From NCBI GenBank assembly GCA_038659295.1, contig JASNGC010000003.1, positions 558,001 to 622,000 on the forward strand: a DNA stretch of 64,000 nucleotides, read 5' to 3'. Every line of letters starts with the position of its first letter. Position 1 is the stretch's first letter. Positions 1 to 9,704 of the stretch are shown here, piece after piece. The stretch comes from Enterocytospora artemiae. Taxonomy: Eukaryota; Microsporidia. The notes beneath the pieces are model-generated. The model worked only from the letters and a program-made list of their open reading frames with translations, was not told the DNA's origin and ran no database searches. Position numbers and translations under genes: made by a program.

Positions 1-113
1 AAGCTACCTTCATTGTTGGTTTCGACCTTTCTCTCGAGCTCCTTTAAAACCAAGTCTATCCACTCAGATTTAATTTCATGGTCGACACACTTTCTATTCA
101 TGTTATAAAGCAT
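1..113 (-). CDS. Hypothetical protein, N-terminal fragment cut by window edge
   Basis: The reverse strand reads ATG at 113-111 and stays open to the left edge, giving about 37 codons (begins MLYNMNRKC, charged and Lys/Glu rich). The ATG is preceded by CCCTTAA, the same CCC-type context found before most recognised genes in this window, and this is the main reason for calling a gene. Too little is present to assign a family. A second ATG four codons in is possible but lies farther from the CCC. Confidence 0.55.
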   Translation of the reverse strand, partial: MLYNMNRKCVDHEIKSEWIDLVLKELERKVETNNEGS

Positions 114-334
114 TTAAGGGAAAAAACTGAAGCATCTTTTTATGCAAAAGTGGTATGGCAGGAATGGGTTCAAGAGCAGCCACTTTACACGAGAAAGAGA
201 TGAAGTGCTAGCTTATATTTCTGATATTGTGGAAATATATATTCCATCATAGACAATGCAGATCAGTTGTCACCACTGAGAACACGTCTTTTTGGTATTA
301 CATCTCAGTAAATATTCATTTGAACAGGCCATTA

Positions 335-406
335 TCCCTGTTTGTCCAGTGGTTAGGATGTCTGACTCTCACTCAGGAGGCCTGGGTTCGATTCCCGGAC
401 GGGGAA
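335..406 (+). tRNA. tRNA-Glu (anticodon CTC)
   Basis: A 72-base cloverleaf. The acceptor stem is TCCCTGT paired with ACGGGGA (one T-G pair) with discriminator A. The anticodon stem TCTGA/TCAGG encloses the loop CTCTCAC, giving anticodon CTC, which reads GAG. The B box is GGTTCGATTCC, the pol III consensus, and the T arm is CTGGG/CCCGG. No intron is seen. It stands alone between the partial gene at the left edge and the EMAPII-type gene. Confidence 0.95.
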
Positions 407-576
407 TTAGGAGATGCTTTCGAGTTCTTTTTATCAGTATGAATGAATTGAATCATTGTTGAAGATGTTATGTTACTACAATTTCATGGTATGAGGCCTG
501 TCTTAATTACTAGCTTACTTAAATGACCCAAAACCCTACTTACATAAAAATGGTATATAATCTGTTTTATTGCATC

Positions 577-1440
577 CTAACTCACTGAGCCATCCTTGAT
601 AGTAGTTTTAATGTATTCTCCATCTATAAGAACCTTCCTACCCTTAAAAGTTACAAAATGGTCGACAACCTTAAATTCCCTCAGAATATTGGCATATCTA
701 GCTTTCTTCAGATCAATTTTCCCATACTCTAGACCCGTAAAGATTTCCAACATCCCCTCAAGTTGAATTTTTTTATTTGGGGTATCCACTCTGATAGCCT
801 CAATCTCCTTTCCATCACATGTGTTTACACCATCAGGAGAATCATTTTCACGACTAACACAGCAAATCATTCCTTCACTATGCTCTGAACCGAGCTTAAC
901 CTTCTTAATGTTCACCACAAACAAGTATACATTGTTCAACAAGTCCTCCTTCAAATAGTATGGTCTTAATCCAGAGCATATAGAGTACTCCTTCTCGATC
1001 TCTACCATTTCCTTAAATAGTTTGTCCATTCCCTGAACTTCTTCAATTTGAGATATTCTTCCAGATTTAATATTCAACATCAGAAAGTCGATATCTATAA
1101 AGTCAATACCATTTGTCGTGGCAAAGTTACATATAGCATCATAGTTTTTGAGATTCCCCTTCTCAAGCATGTCTCTAACTAGGTTGATAAAGCTAATCAA
1201 CCCCAGTGTTTTATTGGCTTTACCAACTGTAGAAATATTCTTTCTGGAGTTTTTGAAATCTTTCAGTCTGATTTCATCCCCGTTCAAAACAAAAAGTTGA
1301 GAAATAAGCTCATCGTTCTCAAAAGATTGTCCATTGAGTATCAATTTCGTCTCAACGCCCAGTACACACTCTACATTTCGATTTGAATAGTAGCACATGA
1401 ATTTTAAATCCTCATCCTCCTCTCTATAAGTTAATATCAT
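577..1440 (-). CDS. EMAPII/Arc1p-type tRNA-binding protein
   Basis: The 287-residue product carries a C-terminal OB-fold tRNA-binding domain of the EMAPII/Arc1p/p43 type. Visible correspondences are a SGLRPYYLKEDLLNN segment (the SGL...L..L..N element of the family), a LGSEHSEGMICCVS segment (the family's G..S.GM.LCAS element), and a terminal block ending in VLIDGEYI, like the family's final domain with its G-x-I/V tail. In fungi and animals such proteins hold aminoacyl-tRNA synthetases together and deliver tRNA. The N-terminal half (about 120 residues) is not recognised; an Arc1p-like GST-type fold is possible but unproven. The start was set at 1440 because CCCTCTTA lies just before that ATG; the reading frame extends four codons farther without ATG. 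A tRNA-Glu gene lies next to it, probably by chance. Confidence 0.7.
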   Translation of the reverse strand: MILTYREEDEDLKFMCYYSNRNVECVLGVETKLILNGQSFENDELISQLFVLNGDEIRLKDFKNSRKNISTVGKANKTLGLISFINLVRDMLEKGNLKNYDAICNFATTNGIDFIDIDFLMLNIKSGRISQIEEVQGMDKLFKEMVEIEKEYSICSGLRPYYLKEDLLNNVYLFVVNIKKVKLGSEHSEGMICCVSRENDSPDGVNTCDGKEIEAIRVDTPNKKIQLEGMLEIFTGLEYGKIDLKKARYANILREFKVVDHFVTFKGRKVLIDGEYIKTTIKDGSVS

Positions 1441-1651
1441 TAAGAGGGTCACTTCTCAACAAATTGGAAAAATAAATACACTATCATAACTATTTTATAA
1501 CCTATCTATTATGTTTTCCTGGGCTTTAAGATAGTGTGATGATAATATCTTGGCTACGTAATCACTAAAACCATCGTAGGGACTTGAGCCCATCCAACCA
1601 ACGTATCTAGCCCTTAGGTTTTTTGGAGAGAAGAATATTTTTACCCATAAG

Positions 1652-2140
1652 ATGGAGACCAAGAAGTTTGAGCCAAATTTGGAGATGATTGCCAGGAGAT
1701 CCAAGATAGAACCATTTGGAGGAGCAGTAAAACACAATAAGGATGGTCTATTGCCAGAGATCGTTAAGGTGGACTTTACAAAATATACAACTTCAGTCAA
1801 AGTTGAAGCACAGTCGGAAGACATCGTTAGTGCCTATCAGCCGTCACAAGCTGTAAGCTTTAGCACAAGTACGGTCCTTGAATCAACATACAAAACCGTT
1901 AGGATTACGAACATTCCCATAAATATAGATACGAGTGGCTTGTTACAAATACTGTACAAGGAGGTCCCGTCATTATTGTTTACGAGGGTACATCTGGTAT
2001 ATGATCGAGACACGCATATTTCCAAGGGAACCGCTTATGTCAGTTGTACGACCGAGGAGAATGCCAAGGAATTTGCGAGAATAGTCAAGAACATTGTTGT
2101 GGATTCGTTTAGATTATGTGTGGAGATAATAGCCAATTAG
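1652..2140 (+). CDS. RRM protein, resembles eIF3 subunit g
   Basis: A 162-residue protein with one C-terminal RNA recognition motif (about residues 80-160). RNP2 is VRITNIP and RNP1-like residues are SKGTAYVSC; strand order and spacing fit an RRM. The layout of a short basic N-terminus, acidic or polar linker and C-terminal RRM matches eIF3g (Tif35 in yeast), a scanning factor on the 40S subunit, but the zinc-knuckle region of full-length eIF3g is not seen. The start ATG follows CCCATAAG. It is divergent from the EMAPII-type gene and convergent with the myosin gene. Another small RRM protein is a real alternative. Confidence 0.6.
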   Translation: METKKFEPNLEMIARRSKIEPFGGAVKHNKDGLLPEIVKVDFTKYTTSVKVEAQSEDIVSAYQPSQAVSFSTSTVLESTYKTVRITNIPINIDTSGLLQILYKEVPSLLFTRVHLVYDRDTHISKGTAYVSCTTEENAKEFARIVKNIVVDSFRLCVEIIAN

Positions 2141-2424
2141 CCATGTTATTTGAATCTGATGCGAAAATAAATTTTATTAGCATATTGTATTTGAGTATAA
2201 TAAGAAAAATATAGCATGAGGGGATGCGAGTACCACATCATACTCCTGACTAGATGTAACCTAAAACAATACGTTCTTCATTATTCAGAAAGCATGCTCA
2301 ATTAATCCTGATAAATTCTGTACTAAAGGACACATTAATATAAAGCAGATTCAATAAAGAAGCAAATAATATTCTATAATAAAAAATATGAGTTCTTTCA
2401 ATCATTTAATCATTCTTCCCATCT

Positions 2425-5400
2425 TCAAAGTTGTTTGTTCCCCAAGACAGCTGACGATTTTAATGACACTTTGGAAGCAACAGGACTGGTATTCTTTTTC
2501 TTCTTTTTAAACACATTCATGATGCAGCTCATTGTCTCTGCATTCGACTCCTCTAAAGTCTTAATCCTATTCTTCAATATTCTCTCCTTGTTGAGTGTGT
2601 TGGTATTCAACGACTCAATCTGTTTTTCATACGTCTCCTTTACAATCTCGATTCTTTTTAAATATTCAGCCTGAATCGCTTTGAGATTTTTGTCTAGAAC
2701 TGTAGTTACTTCATCAATAGTATTCAACTCCTGAGACTCAACCTGGATTTTGTTGTTTAGGGCACTCTTCTCATTTTGTAGTTTCATTTTGGAGACAAAC
2801 TCAATCAGGATATTCTCCACATCCCCCTTTATCTCGTTCACATCATCCTTCAATCTTTTCACAACCCTGACTTCGTTCTGCAGCTTGGAATTAGAGTTCT
2901 CTAGTTCCATAATCTTCATTTCTAACTCCCCTATTTGAGAGTTCAATGAGTTGATATTCTTGTAATATGATGTCTCCATAAGTTCGCCATTATTATCAAC
3001 ACTGCTATTCCCAATCTGTTGAAACTCGTCTATCTCATTCTGGAGCTTACTAATTTCATTCTTTAGTTTGTTCTGCTCAATCTTATATTTTTTGGTGATT
3101 TTAGCTATTTCATTTTCGTTTTCCAACAACTCTGCCATCCTATTTTCAATCAACCTATTGTTCTCCTGAGTAGCCTGCTTATTCAGCTCCTTAAGATGCT
3201 CTATCTCCAGTTTCTGTGTTGCAATTATTGTGCTATTACCACCTTGTCCATTTTCATTCTCCTCAGTATCATCGTCCGCTATACTCAGCACATTTCTATT
3301 GGCTCTTGCTTTCTTATACTCGGTTTCTTTTTGTAGCCTATTGTACTGAACATGCAGCTTCTCCAATTCATTTTTGTAGTTTGTTGCCCTAATTTCCAAC
3401 TCTGAATTTTCTTTGGATGCCTTATTCAACTCTTCAGACAGCTCTGCAACCCGACCATTACTTTCCTCAACAGACAACTTTAGCTCTGTTTCCACAAACC
3501 TGTACCTGTTAAGTTTATCCTCCATTTGCTCCATCGCCAGAGAGTTCTCTCTAGTCTTGACATTCAAAGTCCTCTCTAAATCACCCTTCTCTCCTTTCAA
3601 CTTCTCAACCAAGACTGATAAATCCCTAACCTGATTTTCATACTTTTTGTTCCCACTCTCCAACTTCAAAACCATGGCTTCGAGTTTCTGTTGGTCTGCA
3701 TGATGTGACTTCTTTAGCTCAACAATCTCACCCTCCAGCTCATCAATTCTATCTCTCATATCCTTTATCTTCCTGTCCTTCTCATGAATCTGCTCATTCA
3801 AACTGGCCATTTGAGAATCCTTCTCGTCATTTAAAGACTTACACTGAATTAACTCATTCATGGTTTCATTGTAATCGGAATTAAGCTTGTTGAAAGTGGA
3901 GTTCAAACCATCGCACTTTTCCTGCTGTTCATTAAATTTTGATTTCAACTCAGCATACTCAGATTTCTGAATCTCCAGTTTGCCTGAAATAATATTGTAT
4001 TTCTTATTAGCATTCTCTGAAGCCTCCATAAGACTTTTCTTGGCTTTCTCAAAGGCTCTGGTTTTGTCCTCAATCGATTTTGCCAGCTCCGAGTTAGATC
4101 TTTTCATTTTTTCGTTACTCTTAGACATTTCATCAATTTGATCTGTAAGACGATCGTTTTTAGACGTTAGTTCCTCAACTGTAACAGCCAGCTCCTCATT
4201 CTGCTTACTTCGCTGTTCAAGATCTCTTTTAAGATCCTTTTCAGACTCCACCAGCTCATAGTAGGTATTTTGTAACTCATTGTACTTTTCATTAACTTCG
4301 CTGCCCTCTTGTTCCATTTCACTCAACAAATTATTGTATTTTTCGACAGAACTATTGTATTTATCATTTAGAGTATTGAATTTTCTAGTTATCTTCTCAC
4401 GCTCCTCTGATGTATCCTTACATTCTCGAACAGATTTCTTATAATTCTCTGTCATTTCATCAAGCTGCACCTTGAGCTTCTTGTAGTTCTCAGATTCTGC
4501 TTTCTGCGATTCTGTAAGCTGCAAGATCTTTTCCTCAAGTTTGTGTGATTCATTTTCAAATGATTCCTCCATCTCCTCCTTCTCGCTTTTCAAGCTACTC
4601 AGCTTAGTCTTGTTCGAATTGTTTTCGTTGGTCAATGATTGATTAACAGCCCTTAGCTCAGCTAGCTCCTTCTTACAATCAGCCAACTGCTTCTCAAACT
4701 CATTTCCACTTTGCTTAAATCCTTCAATTAGCTTCATCTGCTCTACCTCTCTATTCTTTAAATCGGTAATTTTACCATTTAGTGTTTTGGTAACATCACC
4801 AATCCTCACATTCATTTCCTCTATGTGATCACTGTTGCTTTTCCTCATCTCATCTTGCTCAGCTATCAGCCTTTCCAACTCCTTCTTGTATTTTACAATC
4901 TCAGAGTTATTGCTTGAAATGAGCTTATCAGACTCCATTATCTTTTGCTTATATTCTCTGATTTGCTCCTCAGAACACATGATCTGCTGCTCATACTGTT
5001 GCTTTATACTTTGCCATTCATTCAGATATATCTGCTTGTTTATCTCAAACTCCTCGATATACAAGGACTTGCTGTTATTAAACTCTTCAATATACTTCTT
5101 CCTTTCATTCTCGTAATTCATCTTGATCTTTTCTATTTCCATTTTTTCCTTCTCTCTATTCTTCTCTAGAACAGCCTCATTCAGCAGCGGCTTGACCTTT
5201 TGATACATTTTCCACCAGTTACTCTTCAACAAATCAATACATCTCAGGCTGTCAAATTTCAGAGATTTAACTGCTGCCTCTACCTTTTCTATTCTTTTGT
5301 TCCTTTCAATCTGCAGCTTGCTCTTTAAAATCTCTGCAACATAAAATCCCACTTTCTCAATGACCTTTTCCCTCCTGTCCTCTAACTCCGCCAATATACC

Positions 5401-7782
5401 TGTCTTAAAAAATATTTTGGACCTTCCAAATTTATAATCAACATTGATCGAGAGATTCGAAGAGTCCAGAATGCACTTTGAGGCATCCTTGACTGGCCTT
5501 GACGAAATATCATCCGTCATTCCTTCTATCGAGCTGCTCCTGCCATTAGAACCACCTAGAAGGATAGTATGGATGCACTTGTACTTATTAATAAACTGAT
5601 CATACTCCATCCTACTGGGAAATCCAATTCTACTGATTCGAATACCCTCCAACACTCCATTACACCTCAGCTGGTCCAAAACCAGCTTATTGTTGAACAA
5701 ATTGTGCACCTTTTCTAAGTTTGGCAGGATACATCTCACAAAATGAGGTTGGGTATTATTCAGTAGTGACATGAGCTGATTCAAGTTGTCTCTGTGGCTC
5801 TGAGAAACAGTCCTAAAGAAACCCTTCTTGATAATATTGCTGTTTCGGGTAAGACTGGTGCTGTTCTTGTGTGTCCTCCTACGGATGGGATTGTCTCCAT
5901 GGTTGTTGTTTTTGATGACAGACTCAACTTCACTGTGCAAATAATCCTTATTCTTCTCTATCCAATCAGAGACATCATACTCCACATCTCCTGCATAATG
6001 CTTCAGAACAAAGGTAAGATTGTTACAATCTACATTCACAATGACTGAGTTTGCCTGTGTTGAAGCATCTTGCTTCATGCCACCTGCAAACCTATTGGTA
6101 TTATCATCTTTTGGATCCCTCCCCTGAATCGCATGTATCTTTTCTGCAAACGTTCGATCATTGGCACCCGGCATTACACACTCTTCATCCAAATACGACA
6201 GTATCCCTATCGGACTATTGGATTCTATCATAGAAATGCAGGGCTCCAGGTCCAGCCCAAAGTCTATAAAATCCCAATCTATTCCTTCCTTTTCATAAAC
6301 CGCCTGCTCCCTAACAAACATATGATGGTTAAAGAACTGCTGTAACTTCTCATTTGTGAAGTTGATCAAAAGCTGCTCCAAAGAATTCTGCTTGAAGATT
6401 TCAAACCCCGCAATATCCAGAATCCCAATGAAGCTTGTTGAACCATAGGCATTATCATTGCGAGAGAAATTGGAATTTCCTAGATCCAATTTGTCGTTGA
6501 TCTGATCAATCAGCCGATCAAACATCCTCTCATATATAACCTTTATGATCCCCTCTACTATTTTATTGCACTGGTCTTCATTTCTAGTGACTTCAACAAC
6601 CTCGTTACCAGCATGGATTTGAGGATGAATTATTGCTGACAGCAGAGCTGCCTGATTTATACCCAATAAATCACATGCTATGGAGATGCTGGACCTATCC
6701 AACTTATCATTCACACCACTTGGCTTAATGTCTATCTTACCAGAGTTGTTCACAAATATAACATTTGATAGATGCATTACTCCCGCAACAACTCTAAAAT
6801 ACTCCATATGGTCGATACCAAATGCCTCCAGCATTGTAATTAGGGACTCACAATCTGTATTGACTGTGTAGTTGGAATGATTCACAGTGTTCTTTCCATT
6901 ACTAGCCACGCACATATACTGAGAATTACTGTCTATGAACAGTGACTTTTTGATCTCGTCATTTGCCGCCAGGAGTGTGTAAAATATATGATAATTCTGT
7001 TCCAGCTCGTTTCTGTAGCACAGTCTGGTCTTTTCCAGGAGATATTTATTAATCTTACCACCCACAATATTGTTTTTGTTGAAAAATATCTGAATATACT
7101 TCCCGAATCTGGAGGAATTATCATTTTTTACTGTCTTGGCATTTCCAAATGCCTCCAGAATGGGGTTGGTCAATACCAATAGGGAATTTATATCTGTATT
7201 ACTACCGATAGGTCCATTCAGCTTTGAACCACTTCTTTCCCCAATGCTACTAAGATACTCTATCACCTTCTTTGTGTTTTCCGTTTTACCCGCACCAGAT
7301 TCCCCAGTAATGAGAATTGACTGGCTTACTCCAGAATCGATCAAATCTGCATAGGCCTGGTGGGAAACCGTGTAAATATGAGGCAGCTGAGTAGCTTCGC
7401 TCGCACTGTCGTCAACAATTTGTCTGTACGGGTTTACACCGATTAGAAACATCCCAGAGTTTGTATAGATTTTGCTTTCGGAATACCGATTGTTCAGGGT
7501 ATATAAAACAGAAGGCTCGTTCAGATGACTCAGTTGTGCCAAGTCATCGACTGTATCGAACGCAGACGGATTTGCAGGTGCACACCTGGAGATATTAAAT
7601 GTAGATCCGTCTTCCGTTAAATATGCTGTGAGCGAGGAATGAGTTACAAGGACATTCTTGAAAGATGACGAATTGTCTGTAGGAACCCAAACCCTGAACG
7701 GGTTAATAGGTGCCATTGTAGACGCATCATCCTGCATTTCAGAATCTTTATCATTCTTCCTGCTGTGTTTATTTTCAAACAT
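2425..7782 (-). CDS. Class II myosin heavy chain
   Basis: A 1785-residue conventional myosin. The motor shows the P-loop GESGAGKT near residue 159, switch I NDNSSRFGK near 219 and switch II DIAGFEIF near 455. The head-tail junction has WWKMYQKVKPLL near 855, the class II signature before the rod. The rest, about residues 870-1760, is nearly unbroken heptad-repeat coiled coil rich in Glu, Lys, Asn and Leu, followed by a short Lys-rich non-helical tail. Role: actin-based contraction, presumably cytokinesis. The helix between converter and rod has the usual length, but neither expected light-chain site has a recognisable IQxxxR core, so light-chain binding is doubtful. The ATG at 7782 lies directly after CCC; a GTG two codons upstream is not needed. 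By far the largest gene in the window. Confidence 0.96.
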   Translation of the reverse strand: MFENKHSRKNDKDSEMQDDASTMAPINPFRVWVPTDNSSSFKNVLVTHSSLTAYLTEDGSTFNISRCAPANPSAFDTVDDLAQLSHLNEPSVLYTLNNRYSESKIYTNSGMFLIGVNPYRQIVDDSASEATQLPHIYTVSHQAYADLIDSGVSQSILITGESGAGKTENTKKVIEYLSSIGERSGSKLNGPIGSNTDINSLLVLTNPILEAFGNAKTVKNDNSSRFGKYIQIFFNKNNIVGGKINKYLLEKTRLCYRNELEQNYHIFYTLLAANDEIKKSLFIDSNSQYMCVASNGKNTVNHSNYTVNTDCESLITMLEAFGIDHMEYFRVVAGVMHLSNVIFVNNSGKIDIKPSGVNDKLDRSSISIACDLLGINQAALLSAIIHPQIHAGNEVVEVTRNEDQCNKIVEGIIKVIYERMFDRLIDQINDKLDLGNSNFSRNDNAYGSTSFIGILDIAGFEIFKQNSLEQLLINFTNEKLQQFFNHHMFVREQAVYEKEGIDWDFIDFGLDLEPCISMIESNSPIGILSYLDEECVMPGANDRTFAEKIHAIQGRDPKDDNTNRFAGGMKQDASTQANSVIVNVDCNNLTFVLKHYAGDVEYDVSDWIEKNKDYLHSEVESVIKNNNHGDNPIRRRTHKNSTSLTRNSNIIKKGFFRTVSQSHRDNLNQLMSLLNNTQPHFVRCILPNLEKVHNLFNNKLVLDQLRCNGVLEGIRISRIGFPSRMEYDQFINKYKCIHTILLGGSNGRSSSIEGMTDDISSRPVKDASKCILDSSNLSINVDYKFGRSKIFFKTGILAELEDRREKVIEKVGFYVAEILKSKLQIERNKRIEKVEAAVKSLKFDSLRCIDLLKSNWWKMYQKVKPLLNEAVLEKNREKEKMEIEKIKMNYENERKKYIEEFNNSKSLYIEEFEINKQIYLNEWQSIKQQYEQQIMCSEEQIREYKQKIMESDKLISSNNSEIVKYKKELERLIAEQDEMRKSNSDHIEEMNVRIGDVTKTLNGKITDLKNREVEQMKLIEGFKQSGNEFEKQLADCKKELAELRAVNQSLTNENNSNKTKLSSLKSEKEEMEESFENESHKLEEKILQLTESQKAESENYKKLKVQLDEMTENYKKSVRECKDTSEEREKITRKFNTLNDKYNSSVEKYNNLLSEMEQEGSEVNEKYNELQNTYYELVESEKDLKRDLEQRSKQNEELAVTVEELTSKNDRLTDQIDEMSKSNEKMKRSNSELAKSIEDKTRAFEKAKKSLMEASENANKKYNIISGKLEIQKSEYAELKSKFNEQQEKCDGLNSTFNKLNSDYNETMNELIQCKSLNDEKDSQMASLNEQIHEKDRKIKDMRDRIDELEGEIVELKKSHHADQQKLEAMVLKLESGNKKYENQVRDLSVLVEKLKGEKGDLERTLNVKTRENSLAMEQMEDKLNRYRFVETELKLSVEESNGRVAELSEELNKASKENSELEIRATNYKNELEKLHVQYNRLQKETEYKKARANRNVLSIADDDTEENENGQGGNSTIIATQKLEIEHLKELNKQATQENNRLIENRMAELLENENEIAKITKKYKIEQNKLKNEISKLQNEIDEFQQIGNSSVDNNGELMETSYYKNINSLNSQIGELEMKIMELENSNSKLQNEVRVVKRLKDDVNEIKGDVENILIEFVSKMKLQNEKSALNNKIQVESQELNTIDEVTTVLDKNLKAIQAEYLKRIEIVKETYEKQIESLNTNTLNKERILKNRIKTLEESNAETMSCIMNVFKKKKKNTSPVASKVSLKSSAVLGNKQL

Positions 7783-8057
7783 GGGCACAAAAACAAAACT
7801 AAAGAAAATAACAGCATACTTGTTTCAAACAAAGATGTAAGGTACCATGCCAATCTATCTCAATGGATTAAGAACATTTTATTAATTTAATCTCCACATT
7901 CTCTTTGAAGAAATTCCAAACTTTGCCAGTAAGTATATGGCTATGTTTCTTTTCTACTAAGAAATTCATAGTTCTTTGTAAAGTAAATTTCTGGAAGAGT
8001 TTAATTCGATTCTTGTTGGCAATTGCAATGTCCTTCTAAATCATATTTAGATTATTA

Positions 8058-8095
8058 ATTGACTCCTTGATTTTCAGTTGCAAGGAGTAGTCAAT
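8058..8095. repeat. Imperfect inverted repeat (hairpin)
   Basis: ATTGACTCCTTG (8058-8069) and CAAGGAGTAGTCAAT (8081-8095) can pair over 12 bases with a three-base bulge and an 11-base loop. It lies in the 490-base divergent region between the myosin gene and the secreted-protein gene. No tRNA or known RNA is recognised there. It may be chance, a regulatory site or a structured RNA. Confidence 0.45.
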
Positions 8096-8197
8096 AATTC
8101 TCAGACAAAACTAATTGAATGAGAAAAGCACAATGGCTCGCATAAATAAGCTGTTACCATAAAAATATTCCATGGTTTTTCCATCCCCTAAAATTAA

Positions 8198-8250
8198 TTA
8201 ATTGGGTATGCTCAATCAATATTAATTGGGTATATTGATTAAGTATAAAA
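8198..8250 (+). promoter_or_regulatory. TATA promoter with repeats upstream of secreted-protein gene
   Basis: TATAAAA lies at 8244-8250 and ends 23 bases before the ATG at 8273. Just upstream is a direct repeat TTAATTGGGTAT (8198-8209 and 8222-8233) and an inverted repeat AATCAATAT/ATATTGATT (8214-8222 and 8232-8240). TATA boxes at the same distance precede the PTP1, PTP2 and cyclin genes in this window. With TATA so close to the ATG, the transcript leader must be only a few bases. Confidence 0.6.
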
Positions 8251-8272
8251 GGAAACTTTCGAACTTGTCCCA

Positions 8273-9394
8273 ATGTTGTTCACACAAATAATGACACTAT
8301 CAGCGATTTACTGTAGCGATCAACCAGTGGAACCAGTAGAACAAGAAAATGATCCACTACCATTTGCAAGTCTAACACATGAAGATCAATTGTTAGAGAG
8401 AGACACAATTGGAGGTATGACAATATTGCAAACACTGGAAAAATTATCGGAAGAAGAAGGCTTGAAAAAAAATATTGAATTATTTAAAAAAGTTGCAGAA
8501 AATGCAATTGACTCTATAAAATCGGATGAAAATTTAGAAATAATCACAAGGAATATAAATGATGTTCATAAAAATCGTAATGAACTTATGAAATTGATCA
8601 AAGATTTATTGAAGAAAATATCTCTTAAAAAAGGTCGTCATCTAGATAAAAATGAGATAGAAATAGTTAAGAAGAAGTTCAACGAAATTATACATGACAC
8701 TTATTATAAAGATGAATTATATGATAATCATTTCAGCTTCATAAAAGATTGTCGTGAGAAACTCCCAGGATTTAAGGATTATCTCGACAGAAAGGAATGT
8801 ACTAAAAAACTTCTTAATACTAAGCTTACTGCGGATTCAGAGTATAAAAATCAAACTGTTCTTGAAATGCTTGAAAGTAAGTTGTACACTGAAGTCAGAG
8901 AACAACGATTGAGTATAGTGGAAGAAGTACCCAAAAATGTTGATGAGTTGACTCGGGTACATGAAGATCTGAAGCTCTTAATTGACAAAGGTGCACTAGA
9001 AGAAGGAGAATTAGATAACGTAAAAAGCTTAATAAGTGAATTGAAACTTAAATTTGAAGAAATAAGAAAGTTGATTGATAGAGATATTAGCCTTAGAAAA
9101 GATGATGTTGAATCAGGCTTACCTATATCTGAAATTGAAAAGATTCTGAAAAATGATGGAGATAATTTGATAAAGAGTTTGCCACCTACCACTACTTCAG
9201 GGACAAAAATCAACTATGATCATATAAGAGAATGGATTATCAAAAAATACAACGAAATGGATCAAGTGATGGTGTCAAATATCGTTTATGACCTTGACAC
9301 TGCAGATACAAATCTTCAAAAGATGAAGGATTCCCTGAAGAAAGCAGAAGATTTAATTGGGTTACCGACAAATCCATTGGATAGCACACAATAA
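8273..9394 (+). CDS. Secreted helical protein, lineage-specific, spore/polar-tube candidate
   Basis: A 373-residue protein with a short hydrophobic N-terminus ending near a YCSDQ cleavage-like site, an acidic Pro/Glu patch, then an almost entirely charged, Lys/Glu/Asp-rich alpha-helical body. Only about three cysteines are present after the signal region and no membrane segment is seen. No family is recognised. The gene has the same TATA spacing as PTP1 and PTP2, which suggests similar timing of expression, so a spore-wall, polar-tube-associated or host-directed protein is inferred. It is AT-richer than its neighbours, as expected for a fast-evolving secreted gene. The ATG at 8273 follows CCCA and gives a hydrophobic first segment; a second ATG at codon 7 would shorten the signal peptide. 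Confidence 0.8.
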   Translation: MLFTQIMTLSAIYCSDQPVEPVEQENDPLPFASLTHEDQLLERDTIGGMTILQTLEKLSEEEGLKKNIELFKKVAENAIDSIKSDENLEIITRNINDVHKNRNELMKLIKDLLKKISLKKGRHLDKNEIEIVKKKFNEIIHDTYYKDELYDNHFSFIKDCREKLPGFKDYLDRKECTKKLLNTKLTADSEYKNQTVLEMLESKLYTEVREQRLSIVEEVPKNVDELTRVHEDLKLLIDKGALEEGELDNVKSLISELKLKFEEIRKLIDRDISLRKDDVESGLPISEIEKILKNDGDNLIKSLPPTTTSGTKINYDHIREWIIKKYNEMDQVMVSNIVYDLDTADTNLQKMKDSLKKAEDLIGLPTNPLDSTQ

Positions 9395-9704
9395 TCCGAA
9401 ACGAATAATAAATTCGGTGAACAAAAAACATTAAGTGTATTAAAATTTTTCCGATTGGGCCCATATACAAGCATATTTGATCCAAGTTAACTTATTTCTG
9501 GAATGGTAACTGTTGTTGTAATTATTGTTTTATAGGACTTTTAATCACAAAATAATGTTATTTAGATATTTCGGCTTTAAAGTGCCCGTCAAAGATGCTT
9601 TAATACGGAGCATGATTTTAAAGGAGAACCAAGTCGGTTAGTATAGATTATTATAAGCTTAAACACACAGGTAACAATTTGCATTTAAATTCTAATTCTA
9701 TAAC
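9395..9704. other. Intergenic 310 bases, no supported gene
   Basis: This lies between the 3' ends of the secreted-protein gene and UTP4. It is AT-rich. The only ORF of note is 28 codons at 9555-9641 on the plus strand; it has no CCC or TATA context and no recognised relatives, so it is not called. Confidence 0.5.

Noticed and set aside
9555..9641. 28-codon plus-strand ORF between the secreted-protein gene and UTP4
   Set aside because: No start context, no family, overlaps nothing that would support it.
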